Part shown: piece after piece, positions 26,825 to 34,375 of the stretch
How positions within the stretch are numbered: the stretch's first letter is position 1
Layout of the letters: each line of letters begins with the position of its first letter
Assembly (NCBI RefSeq): GCF_003675325.1
Contig: NZ_CP033073.1
Coordinates: forward strand, 4,340,001 to 4,404,000
Source of the DNA: Streptomyces dangxiongensis
GTDB lineage: Bacteria; Actinomycetota; Actinomycetes; Streptomycetales; Streptomycetaceae
Direction of reading: 5' to 3'
DNA: 64,000 nucleotides
Notes under the pieces: generated by a model
Database searches by the model: none
The model's input: the letters and a program-made list of their open reading frames with translations, nothing else
What the model was told of the DNA's origin: nothing
Translations under genes and position numbers: made by a program

Positions 26825-27394
26825 CTACAGATTGCCCATGGGCTCGATGTCGACCCGTACCGGGGTTCCCCACACCCGCAGCACCTCGTAGTCGGTGAAC
26901 TCGTGCACGAGCCGGTACGCCATGGCCGGGCGGGAGCCGCGCCGCTGGGCCGCGAGGTACGCCTCGGCCTCGCGGAGGTCCCGCCGGGGTGTGCCGCAAA
27001 GCTGCCACTCCTGCCCGTTCCACAGCTCCGGCAGCCACCGCTGCTGGGGCTCTGGCCGGTCGCCGCGGACGCCGTAGCGGGAGGGGGCCGACGGCACCGG
27101 CTCGCCGGGCCGGGGCCGGCCCCGGAACTCCGAGCGGCGGGCGGCCCGGCGCCGGGTCTCGCACAGCAGGCACAGGTCGGGGGCGCTCTCGTCGACCGGC
27201 CCCTGCGGATGCTCGGGGCACCGGGTGGCGGGCGCGCCGGCCGTGACGCTGTCCTCCAGCAGGTCGAGGGCGCGCCGCAGATCGCTCCTGATCTCGTGCA
27301 GCCGCGCGTCCGGCGTGTCGGCGGTCAGGGCCTCTCCGTGCTCCCCGAGCAGCCGCAGAGCCCGTCCGAGGGCGGTGAGCTGGGCATGGTTCAT
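26825..27394 (-). CDS. Hypothetical protein with a Cys/His cluster
   Basis: 189 residues, not assigned to a known family. The N-terminal 50 residues are predicted helical (LTALGRALRLLGEHGEAL); residues about 55-85 carry C-P-E-H-P and C-L-L-C-E, a possible zinc site; the C-terminal half is rich in Trp and Arg. It is convergent to the OYE gene. The ATG at 27394 follows AGGAGG at good distance. Soluble, probably cytoplasmic. Confidence 0.65.
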   Translation of the reverse strand: MNHAQLTALGRALRLLGEHGEALTADTPDARLHEIRSDLRRALDLLEDSVTAGAPATRCPEHPQGPVDESAPDLCLLCETRRRAARRSEFRGRPRPGEPVPSAPSRYGVRGDRPEPQQRWLPELWNGQEWQLCGTPRRDLREAEAYLAAQRRGSRPAMAYRLVHEFTDYEVLRVWGTPVRVDIEPMGNL

Positions 27395-27484
27395 GTCGAT
27401 CGGTCGCCTCCTCCCCACCATGGTGCCCTGCCCGCCCGGACCCGGGATCCCGGGTCGTGGGCCGGGCGTCTCCGGTGGGCGCGC

Positions 27485-29008
27485 TCAGGTGCCGGGCGCC
27501 GGGGTGGCGGTGCCGGTGGAGGTGGCGCCGGTGGTGCCGATGGTGCTCGTGGTGCCGGTGGTGCTGGCGGTGTCGACGGTGCCGGTCGTGCCGGTCGTGA
27601 CGGTGGTGCCGGTGGTGTCGGTGGGCCGGAAGGTGAGGTAGGTGGCCAGGAAGCCCACCAGGTAGCCGGTGAGGAGGCCGCCCGCGTAGACCGAGGCCAG
27701 CATGGCCGGGCCGCGGTTCCCGGCCAGCAGCGGGAACAGGGCCCAGCCCGACGGGCCGATCGCCGTGGCGCCCACCCGGGTGCCCAGCATGGCGAAGAAG
27801 CCGATGAACGCACCGCCCGCCGCCCCGCCCGCGCAGGCGGTCAGGAACGGCCGGCCGAGCGGCAGGGAGACGCCGTAGATCAGGGGTTCGCCGACCCCCA
27901 GCAGGCCCGCCGGGAGCGCCGACCTGATCGTCGTCCGCAGCGGGACGTCGTGACGGAGGCGGACGTAGACCGCGAGGGCAGCGCCCACCTGCCCGGCGCC
28001 CGCCATCGCCAGCAGCGGCAGCAGTGCCGTGTAGCCCTGCTGTTCGATCAGGGTGGCGTGCAGCGGGATCAGGGCCTGGTGCAGGCCCAGCATGACCAGG
28101 GGGAGGAACAGGCCGCCGAGGAGCAGCCCGGCCAGGGCGCCGGTGGTGGCGAGCAGCCAGGTCGCGGCCGTGCCGATCGCCGCCGCCACCGTCCCGGCCG
28201 CGTACATCAGGCCGTACAGCGTCACCAGGCCGGCGACGAGGACCGTCACGGCCGGGGTCAGCAGGACGTCCAGCGCGCCCGGCACCCGGCCCCGGCACCA
28301 CTTCTCCACCCGCGTGGCCAGGAACGCCGCCGCGAGCGCGCCGAGCACCCCGCCCTGCCCGGGCGCCAGGTGCACGCCGAACGCCGTCACCTTCGCCACG
28401 CCCGGATACACCACGACCGCCGCGACGGCCCCGCCCAGCACGGGCGTGCCGCCGAACTCCTTGGCCGTGTTGTAGCCGACGAACACCGGGATCAGGGCCA
28501 TGAACGCGGAGGCGATCGCGGACAGAGCGGGGGTGAGCGCGGGCAGCAGGCCGGCGTTCAGCAGCAGGCCGTTGAGCCCGGCCAGGATGCCGCAGCCGAT
28601 GAGGGCGGGGATCAGCGGGACGAACACGTGCGCGACGCGCCGCAGGGCGGTCCGGACGGGGGCGGCGTCACGGCGCCGGACGTCCTCCGGGGCCCGGGCC
28701 GCCCGGTCGGGTGCCGTCTCGGGGGCGGCGGCGTCGGTGGTGTCGGTGGTCCCTGCGGCGAGCAGCGTGCGGACCTCGGCCGTGACCTCGTCGACCACGC
28801 CGGGCCCGAGCACGATCTGCCACATGTCCCCGCCGCTCACCACCCCGAGCACGCCGGGTACGGCCCGCAGGGCCTCCTCGTCCCCGGCCGCCGGGTCGGC
28901 GAGGGTCAGCCGCAGGCGGGTCATGCAGTGGGTCACGGAGACGACGTTGGCCGGTCCGCCCACCCGGGCGAGGACGGCGGTCGCGGTGGAGGCGGGGTCG
29001 ATGCGCAC
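27485..29008 (-). CDS. PTS EIIBC permease, probable MurNAc/glucoside type, with Thr-rich tail
   Basis: 507 residues. The EIIB domain (1-90) has the phosphorylated cysteine in V-T-H-C-M-T-R-L-R-L (Cys28). The EIIC domain (about 125-465) has ten or so membrane segments, with GVGEPLIYGVSLPLGRP as the substrate-site loop. It lacks an EIIA domain. Position directly behind murQ and an RpiR regulator suggests a MurP-like transporter for N-acetylmuramic acid; sucrose or trehalose specificity cannot be excluded. The C-terminal 45 residues are almost only Thr, Gly, Ser and Ala (TTGTTVTTGTTG pattern), unusual for this family. GTG at 29008, 16 bp after murQ. Confidence 0.85.
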   Translation of the reverse strand: MRIDPASTATAVLARVGGPANVVSVTHCMTRLRLTLADPAAGDEEALRAVPGVLGVVSGGDMWQIVLGPGVVDEVTAEVRTLLAAGTTDTTDAAAPETAPDRAARAPEDVRRRDAAPVRTALRRVAHVFVPLIPALIGCGILAGLNGLLLNAGLLPALTPALSAIASAFMALIPVFVGYNTAKEFGGTPVLGGAVAAVVVYPGVAKVTAFGVHLAPGQGGVLGALAAAFLATRVEKWCRGRVPGALDVLLTPAVTVLVAGLVTLYGLMYAAGTVAAAIGTAATWLLATTGALAGLLLGGLFLPLVMLGLHQALIPLHATLIEQQGYTALLPLLAMAGAGQVGAALAVYVRLRHDVPLRTTIRSALPAGLLGVGEPLIYGVSLPLGRPFLTACAGGAAGGAFIGFFAMLGTRVGATAIGPSGWALFPLLAGNRGPAMLASVYAGGLLTGYLVGFLATYLTFRPTDTTGTTVTTGTTGTVDTASTTGTTSTIGTTGATSTGTATPAPGT

Positions 29009-29024
29009 GCCCCGAGCGTGCGGG

Positions 29025-29948
29025 TCAGCGGGGGGCGTGCGCCAGCGCGGCACGCAGATGGCCGTCACACTCCTCCAGAAGGCGGGCGGCCGTCGGGCCG
29101 TCGACGCCGGCGAGCAGCGCCAGGATCGCGTGTTTGACCTCGCCGCCGGTCCGGGTGAGGGCCTCCTCGATCTCCTCGTCGCCCGCTCCGGTGGCGAGCG
29201 CGACGATCCGGCGGGAGCGGGCCCGCAGCTTCTCGTTGGAGGCGCGCACGTCGACCATCAGGTTCCCGTACGTCTTGCCGAGCCGGATCATCGTGATCGT
29301 CGACAGCATGTTGAGGACGAGCTTCTGGGCCGTGCCCGCCTTCAGCCGGGTGGAGCCGGTGATCAGCTCCGGGCCCACGACGACCTCGATGCCGTGCTCG
29401 GCGGCGGCGGCCAGCGCGCTGTTCTCGTTGCAGGCCAGGCCGACGGTCAGCGCGCCCAGTGCGCGGGCGTGCTCGACGGCGCCGACCGCGTAGGGGGTGC
29501 GGCCGGAGGCGGAGACGCCGACCACGCTGTCCTCGGCGTTCAGCTTCAGCGCGTCGAGGTCCCTGCGGGCCAGTTCCGCGGAGTCCTCGGCGCCCTCCAC
29601 GGAGGTCACCATGGCGTCGGGGCCGCCCGCGATGAGGCCGACTACCTGGGCGGGGTCGGTGTTGAAGGTGGGCGGGCACTCGGAGGCGTCCAGCACGCCG
29701 AGCCGGCCGGCGGTCCCGGCTCCGGCGTAGACGAGCCGTCCGCCGCGGGTCATGCGGTCGGCGACGGCGTCGACGGCGGCGGCGATCCGTGGCAGCTCGG
29801 CGGCGACGGCGGCGGGCACGCCCGCGTCCTCGCCGTTCATCAGCCGGGCGATCTCCAGGGTGGGCAGCCGGTCGATGTCGGCCAGCTCGGGCCGGAAGGC
29901 CTCGGTGGTCAGGGAAGCCAGTTCGGTGCGCAGGTCATGAGAGGTCAT
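29025..29948 (-). CDS. murQ: N-acetylmuramic acid 6-phosphate etherase
   Basis: 307 residues. MurQ motifs: G-R-L-V-Y-A-G-A-G-T-A-G-R-L-G-V-L-D, A-S-E-C-P-P-T-F (catalytic region), V-V-G-V-S-A-S-G-R-T-P-Y (SIS phosphosugar site) and RLKAGTAQKLVLNMLST. It cleaves the lactyl ether of MurNAc-6-phosphate to give GlcNAc-6-phosphate, the substrate of NagA encoded in this window. Ser-to-Ala in G-T-S/A-G-R is a common variant. Preceded by GGAGAGAG; followed at 16 bp by the PTS gene. Confidence 0.94.
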   Translation of the reverse strand: MTSHDLRTELASLTTEAFRPELADIDRLPTLEIARLMNGEDAGVPAAVAAELPRIAAAVDAVADRMTRGGRLVYAGAGTAGRLGVLDASECPPTFNTDPAQVVGLIAGGPDAMVTSVEGAEDSAELARRDLDALKLNAEDSVVGVSASGRTPYAVGAVEHARALGALTVGLACNENSALAAAAEHGIEVVVGPELITGSTRLKAGTAQKLVLNMLSTITMIRLGKTYGNLMVDVRASNEKLRARSRRIVALATGAGDEEIEEALTRTGGEVKHAILALLAGVDGPTAARLLEECDGHLRAALAHAPR

Positions 29949-30002
29949 GGGGGGTGGCTCTCTCCGGTGACTCTTGGGACAGGGGGGCCAGTGAACCGGT
30001 TT

Positions 30003-30051
30003 CGGGGCGCGGGGAGCTGCGCGACAAGCCCAGTCGGCCCGCGGATCCCCG
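30003..30051. repeat. Copy of a common Streptomyces GC-rich intergenic repeat
   Basis: The segment contains G-C-G-C-G-G-G-G-A-G-C-T-G-C-G-C-G-A-C followed by AAGCCC and GGCCCGCGG, a sequence family I recall from many Streptomyces intergenic regions. A second, reversed copy occurs at about 43500-43547 in this window. It lies in the 123-bp gap between the RpiR regulator and murQ. Confidence 0.55.
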
Positions 30052-30071
30052 CGAACGGTACGTCGTGCGTT

Positions 30072-30977
30072 CTACCGCGAAGCGCTGCGGTGCCGGTGGG
30101 CCAGCGCCTCGTACGACGCGGCCAGGGCGGGCGCCGCCGTCTCGTACGTCCGCTGGGCGACCCCGACGAACAGGCAGTCCACCACCAGTAGCTGACTCGT
30201 CCGGGACGACATCGCGGCGGGCCGCAGCTCCGACTCCCGCGAGGTCGACGTGGTCAGCACCAGGTCGGCGTACTGGGTGACGGGCGAGTCGGGCCTGCCG
30301 GTGATGGCGACGGTCGTCGCGCCGTGCTCGAAGGCGGCCCGGAGCGGTTCGATGACGTCCCCGGTGGACCCGGAGTGCGTGATGGCGATCGCCACGTCTC
30401 CCGAGCGGAGCTGCACCGCGTTGGTCACGGCGAGATGCGGGTCGCTGTGCGCGTGGGCTATGAGCCCTATCCGCAGCAGCTTCTGGGTGAGGTCCTGGGC
30501 GACGAGCCCGGAGGCTCCTATGCCGTACACGTCGGTGCGCCGGGCGCCGGCCAGCGCGGTGACCGCCGCGCCCAGTTGGCCGGTGTCGAGTCCGGCGGCG
30601 GTGTCGGCGAGGGTCTGCTGTTCCTCGTAGGCCAGTTTGGCGACGACGTCGGCCAGGGGATCGTCCACCGCGATGTCGGTGGTGATGGCGGGGGCGCGGC
30701 CGGACTGCTGCTGGGCGGCGAGTCCGGCGAGGGCGAGGCGCAGGTCGCGGTAGCCGGGGTAGCCGAGCAGCCGGGCGGTGCGCACGACGGTGGCCTCGCT
30801 GGTGCCGGTGAGCCCGGCGAGGCCGGTGACCGTGAGGGCGGCGCAGCCGGCCGGGTCGCTCGCGACGGCCTCGGCGACGCGCTGCATGGAGCGGGTCATG
30901 GAGGGGGCGAGGGTGCGCACCTTGGCGGCGAGGGAGCCGCCCGGACTGCCGAAACTTTCCTTCAGGTCCTGGGTCAC
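30072..30977 (-). CDS. RpiR-family regulator (MurR-like)
   Basis: 301 residues: an N-terminal RpiR helix-turn-helix (about 15-90; LAGLTGTSEATVVRTARLLGYPGYRDLR) and a C-terminal SIS sugar-phosphate domain (about 125-260; T-D-V-Y-G-I-G-A-S-G-L-V-A, I-A-I-T-H-S-G-S-T-G-D-V-I). It likely senses MurNAc-6-phosphate or GlcNAc-6-phosphate and controls the murQ-PTS genes on the same strand. The GTG at 30977 is only a few bases from a palindromic AT-rich site and its Shine-Dalgarno (AGAG) is too close, so the mRNA may have a very short leader. Confidence 0.88.
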   Translation of the reverse strand: MTQDLKESFGSPGGSLAAKVRTLAPSMTRSMQRVAEAVASDPAGCAALTVTGLAGLTGTSEATVVRTARLLGYPGYRDLRLALAGLAAQQQSGRAPAITTDIAVDDPLADVVAKLAYEEQQTLADTAAGLDTGQLGAAVTALAGARRTDVYGIGASGLVAQDLTQKLLRIGLIAHAHSDPHLAVTNAVQLRSGDVAIAITHSGSTGDVIEPLRAAFEHGATTVAITGRPDSPVTQYADLVLTTSTSRESELRPAAMSSRTSQLLVVDCLFVGVAQRTYETAAPALAASYEALAHRHRSASR

Positions 30978-30981
30978 CTCT

Positions 30982-30994
30982 GAAAGATATTTTC
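30982..30994. promoter_or_regulatory. Palindromic AT-rich site before the RpiR gene
   Basis: GAAAGATATTTTC, a 4-5-4 palindrome just upstream of the regulator start, stands out in very GC-rich DNA. RpiR/MurR proteins bind such TGAAA...TTTC palindromes, so this may be an autoregulatory operator shared with the divergent gene. Inference only. Confidence 0.5.
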
Positions 30995-31033
30995 GGTTCC
31001 GTACCGGGGTCAAGAGTGCGCACAATGGGGTGC

Positions 31034-31417
31034 ATGGAACCCATCAGCCCCCTGGAACAGGCGTTGCACGCGGCCCGTGCCCTGGTGCTCGCGGACCTGG
31101 TCGCGGGCCGGGCCGCGGAGCCGGACGTGGTCTCGCTGGTGGAGGACTCGGTCGTGCAGCGGCGCTGGTGGGTCGAGCAGTGGCCGGAGGGCGCCGGTTA
31201 TGTCGCCGGGCTGGTCGCGCAGGACGTGCAGGACGCGCTGCTGGACCGGTACGGCCGCTGGCCGTTGTGCCCGGTGTGCGGGGGCGGCGAGCCGCACGCC
31301 CTGGAGGTGGAACCGGAACTGGGCCCGGACCCGCACTGGGTGTGCCACAAGGCGGGCGTGAAGGTCGCCCCGGTGGGCTCGCTCGGCTCGGCCACGGGCG
31401 GGACGGGGTCCTCGTGA
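31034..31417 (+). CDS. Hypothetical protein with putative zinc ribbon
   Basis: 127 residues, not recognised beyond actinomycete conservation. Residues 1-75 are helical (PLEQALHAARALVLADLVAG) and the C-terminal part has C-P-V-C-G-G-G-E-P-H and H-W-V-C-H, a plausible Cys/His metal site. It is divergent from the RpiR gene and 7 bp upstream of the DUF4031 gene, so the two probably form a transcript. ATG at 31034. Confidence 0.68.
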   Translation: MEPISPLEQALHAARALVLADLVAGRAAEPDVVSLVEDSVVQRRWWVEQWPEGAGYVAGLVAQDVQDALLDRYGRWPLCPVCGGGEPHALEVEPELGPDPHWVCHKAGVKVAPVGSLGSATGGTGSS

Positions 31418-31424
31418 GGCGCCG

Positions 31425-31700
31425 ATGACCGTCTACATCGACCCGCCGGCCTGGCCCGGACACGGGCGCATGTGGTCGCACCTGGTGAGCGACGTGTCCT
31501 ACGACGAACTGCACCGGTTCGCCGAGGCGCTGGGCGTTCCGCGGCGGGCCTTCGAGCGCGACCACTACGACCTGCCGTCGCACCGGTACGCGGACGCGGT
31601 GGCCGCCGGGGCGGTGGAGGTCCGCAGCCGCGAGGTGGTGCGCCTGCTGCGGGCGTCCGGGCTGCGCCGGCCGAAGGGTCGTCAGGTGCGGCGCACGTAG
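31425..31700 (+). CDS. DUF4031 protein
   Basis: 91 residues beginning M-T-V-Y-I-D-P-P-A-W-P-G-H-G-R-M-W-S-H-L-V-S-D, the diagnostic DUF4031 pattern, and continuing F-E-R-D-H-Y-D-L-P-S-H-R-Y. The conserved Asp/His residues suggest a small metal-dependent enzyme, but no activity is known. Its last 19 bp overlap the end of the convergent acetyltransferase fusion gene. Confidence 0.85.
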   Translation: MTVYIDPPAWPGHGRMWSHLVSDVSYDELHRFAEALGVPRRAFERDHYDLPSHRYADAVAAGAVEVRSREVVRLLRASGLRRPKGRQVRRT

Positions 31701-32782
31701 AGCCGGAGGCCGCCCTCCATGTCGTACTCCTCGTGGGCGGTCCGCTCCTCCTCCACGGTCGCCCGGACGAATCCGGCCCGGGTCGCCACCCGTTGCGAGG
31801 GCAGGTTGTCCGGCTCGATGGTCGCGATGACCATGTCGACGTCGTCCCGGGCCAGCGCCCACTCGGTCAGGCCGCGCACCGCCTCGGTGGCGTAGCCCTC
31901 ACCGCGGGCGGCCTCGATCAGGTCGTAGCCGATCTCCACCCGGCGTTCCGCGTCCGGGGCGCCGTGGAAGCAGATGCCGCCGACGGCCCGGCCGTCCTCG
32001 GGCCGGACGAGGGCGAAGACGCCGAACTCCGGGCGGTGCATGCCCGTTTCGTAGGCCTTCATCAGATGCGAGCAGGCCTGCCGGGTGCCCTCGTGCGGGC
32101 CGTCCCCGAGCCAGTCCAGGCCGCCCTTCCCGCCCAGGCGCACATCGTCGGCGGCGGCGGGGCGGATGCCGGTGAGGAGGAGGCGCTCGGTGGGGATGAC
32201 CAGGTTGTTGTACAGGGTCCAGTCGGTGACCCGGGCGCGGCCGGGCAGGTCGCCGCGGCCGGTCGCCCACAGCAGGGTCGGCCAGGGCTCGGGGCCGGGC
32301 TGGACGTGGGGGAACAGCCAGGCGAGGACGGCCGCGGCGAGGTCCGGGTCGGGCTCGTGGGCGAGGCCGAGACCCCGCGCGATGTCGTGGGTGTGCAGGA
32401 GCGACTCGTTGACGGCCATCGCCGCGAAGCCCTCGCGGTCGGCGGTGCCGAAGGGCTGCGGGTGGAAGGCGCGGACCCCGGGCGGCGCGGTGCGTACGGC
32501 GGCGGCCACCAGGGCGCCGGTCGCCTCGATCACCTGTATCAGTCCGGCGTTGTCGGCGCCCTCGGGGAGGGTGATGGCCAGCGGAAAGCGGTCCTGGGCG
32601 CGGCCGGCGAGACGGCTCGCGTAGTGAGTGAAGGCCTGGGCGATGTGGAAGGCCGTCGTACGGCAGGTCCAGTCCATGCCGGCCGCGTGGACCGTGTCCC
32701 AGTCCCGGTCCACTCCGGCGCGCAGTGTCGCCGTGCAGCTCGCGACGGCCGCATCCACCTGGTCCCCGCTCATCGTCCGCAT
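31682..32782 (-). CDS. Fusion of maleylpyruvate-isomerase-like (DinB) domain and GNAT domain
   Basis: 366 residues with two domains. The N-terminal 200 (DAAVASCTATLRAGVDRDW..W-T-C-R-T-T-A-F-H-I-A...V-N-E-S-L-L-H-T-H-D-I-A-R-G) have the helical bundle and His residues of the mycothiol-dependent isomerase/DinB metal-binding family. The C-terminal 160 are a GNAT (R-R-V-E-I-G-Y-D-L, A-R-G-E-G-Y-A-T-E-A-V, PSQRVATRAGFVR). The domains may act on the same small molecule, such as mycothiol-linked detoxification and acetylation, but that is inference. Alternative start ATG at 32773. Confidence 0.85.
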   Translation of the reverse strand: MRTMSGDQVDAAVASCTATLRAGVDRDWDTVHAAGMDWTCRTTAFHIAQAFTHYASRLAGRAQDRFPLAITLPEGADNAGLIQVIEATGALVAAAVRTAPPGVRAFHPQPFGTADREGFAAMAVNESLLHTHDIARGLGLAHEPDPDLAAAVLAWLFPHVQPGPEPWPTLLWATGRGDLPGRARVTDWTLYNNLVIPTERLLLTGIRPAAADDVRLGGKGGLDWLGDGPHEGTRQACSHLMKAYETGMHRPEFGVFALVRPEDGRAVGGICFHGAPDAERRVEIGYDLIEAARGEGYATEAVRGLTEWALARDDVDMVIATIEPDNLPSQRVATRAGFVRATVEEERTAHEEYDMEGGLRLYVRRT

Positions 32783-32809
32783 GCGCGCACAGTACGGCGG
32801 GGGCCGTCC

Positions 32810-33463
32810 TCAGGTCGACAGCATTTCCAGCTCGCCCGTGAGGTTGTGGCGGGCGGTGGCCTCCCAGTGTTCCTGGCCGTACGGCGTGCGGAACAGGCGT
32901 GGCAGGTCCAGGAGTTGGCGCAGGACCGCCGAACGGCCCGTGCGGAAGGCGGCGTCGGGGACGAAGTGGTACTCCTCGCGGATCCGGACGGTGTAGGCGG
33001 CGTACGCCGACGGGGGCGCGGCCAGGACGGCCAGGTCGGCGTCGCACAGCACCTGCCCGTCGCGGTCGGAGGGAGCCGGGTCGTGCGTGACGGTGAGCCG
33101 GACCAGCCGGGCCACCTCGGCCGTCTTCGCGGCGGACAGGCCGGCCTCGGGCAGGGCGCGTTCGGCCAGCCGCGCCGACCGCTCCTCGTTCTCGGACCGT
33201 TCGGGCAGGTAGACGGCGTCGTGGAACCAGGCGGCCAGGCGGACCACGTCCGGGTCGGTGGCGCAGGGCGCCAGGACGTCGACACGGTCGAGCACCTCGG
33301 TGAGGTGGGCCACCGTGTGGTAGCGGCGCTGCGGCTCCTGCCAGCGGATGAGCAGGTTGTCGGCGTACGGCGTGGGGTCGGGGCCGCCGCCGGGGGCGCG
33401 GGCGGCTTCCAGGGCGCGGGCGAAACGGAGACGCAGGGCGTCGAGGTCGGCCATGGACGGCAT
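32810..33463 (-). CDS. HD-domain phosphohydrolase-like protein
   Basis: 217 residues. R-R-Y-H-T-V-A-H-L (His49, His53), A-A-W-F-H-D-A-V-Y (His81-Asp82) and L-C-D-A-D-L-A-V-L form the HD metal site. Members of this actinomycete group are annotated as predicted metal-dependent phosphohydrolases without known substrate. It lies 28 bp downstream of a gap before the fusion gene on the same strand. The ATG at 33454 is an alternative start. Confidence 0.85.
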   Translation of the reverse strand: MPSMADLDALRLRFARALEAARAPGGGPDPTPYADNLLIRWQEPQRRYHTVAHLTEVLDRVDVLAPCATDPDVVRLAAWFHDAVYLPERSENEERSARLAERALPEAGLSAAKTAEVARLVRLTVTHDPAPSDRDGQVLCDADLAVLAAPPSAYAAYTVRIREEYHFVPDAAFRTGRSAVLRQLLDLPRLFRTPYGQEHWEATARHNLTGELEMLST

Positions 33464-33538
33464 TCTCCCGCGCCGGCCGGCCGCCGGCGCCCCGGTCCCG
33501 TCCGGGTGAGGGGCGGCCCCGTTCGGGCGTAGGCTTTG

Positions 33539-33554
33539 ATTGGACTAGACCTGT
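33539..33554. promoter_or_regulatory. DasR (dre)-like site upstream of cutC
   Basis: ATTGGACTAGACCTGT matches the DasR consensus ACTGGTCTAGACCACT at 12 of 16 positions, counted by eye, with the core CTAGACC intact. It lies 24 bp before the cutC start codon, so a bound repressor would block transcription. Confidence 0.55.
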
Positions 33555-33577
33555 AGTCGCGGAGGAAATGGGGTGCC

Positions 33578-34276
33578 ATGAGCAAGCGTGCAGTCCTGGA
33601 GGTGATCGCCCTCGACACCGAGGACGCGGTCGCCGCCCAGGCCGGAGGCGCGGACCGGCTGGAGCTGGTCACCGAGATGGCGGCCGACGGGCTCACCCCC
33701 TCGCCCGCCACCGTCGCCGCGATCCGCGCCGCCGTCGACATCGACCTGCGCGTGATGCTCCGCCTCGCGGACGGGTTCGCGGCCGGTGACGTGACACGGC
33801 TCGCCGGGATCGCCGGCGAGCTGCGGGCGGCCGGCGCCGACCAGTTCGTGCTCGGGTTCCTGGACGCGGGCGGCGGTGTCGACCTGCCCGCCGTGGAGCG
33901 GGTCGTGGGCGCGCTCGACGGCTGCCCCTGGACGTTCCACCGGGCGATCGACCGGGCCGCCGACCGCGACGCCCTGCGCAAACACCTCGCCGACCTGCCC
34001 GGCCTGGACACCTACCTCACCGCCGGCTCCGCCACGGGCGTGGACGACGGCCTGCCCACCCTGCTCGCCGAGGCGGCACGCGGCGGCGAACCCGGGTACG
34101 CGCAGCAGATCCTGGTGGGCGGCGGCCTCCGGCTCGACCACGTGCCCCGGCTGCGGGCCGGGGGCCTCACGGCGTTCCACATCGGCGGCGCGGCCCGCCC
34201 CGACGGCTGGCAGGGCCCGGTCTCGGCGGAGGCGGTCACCCGGTGGCGCACGACCCTGGACGCCGTCGCCGCCTGA
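33578..34276 (+). CDS. cutC: CutC family protein
   Basis: 232 residues of the CutC TIM-barrel: L-E-V-I-A-L-D-T-E-D-A-V-A-A-Q-A-G-G-A-D-R at the N-terminus, Q-F-V-L-G-F-L-D, W-T-F-H-R-A-I-D-R and Q-Q-I-L-V-G-G-G-L. CutC was linked to copper handling in Escherichia coli, but the family fold looks enzymatic and its true reaction is unsettled. The DasR-like site directly upstream suggests a sugar-related role here. ATG preceded by CGGAGGAAATGG. Confidence 0.9.
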   Translation: MSKRAVLEVIALDTEDAVAAQAGGADRLELVTEMAADGLTPSPATVAAIRAAVDIDLRVMLRLADGFAAGDVTRLAGIAGELRAAGADQFVLGFLDAGGGVDLPAVERVVGALDGCPWTFHRAIDRAADRDALRKHLADLPGLDTYLTAGSATGVDDGLPTLLAEAARGGEPGYAQQILVGGGLRLDHVPRLRAGGLTAFHIGGAARPDGWQGPVSAEAVTRWRTTLDAVAA

Positions 34277-34375
34277 CCCGCCACGTCCGCCGTCACCTCA
34301 CCACGGGTGCGCCCCTGTCCCCGGCCGCCCTCCTCACCCGGCCGGAAGCGGGGACCGCGCCGACGGTGCCGTGCG

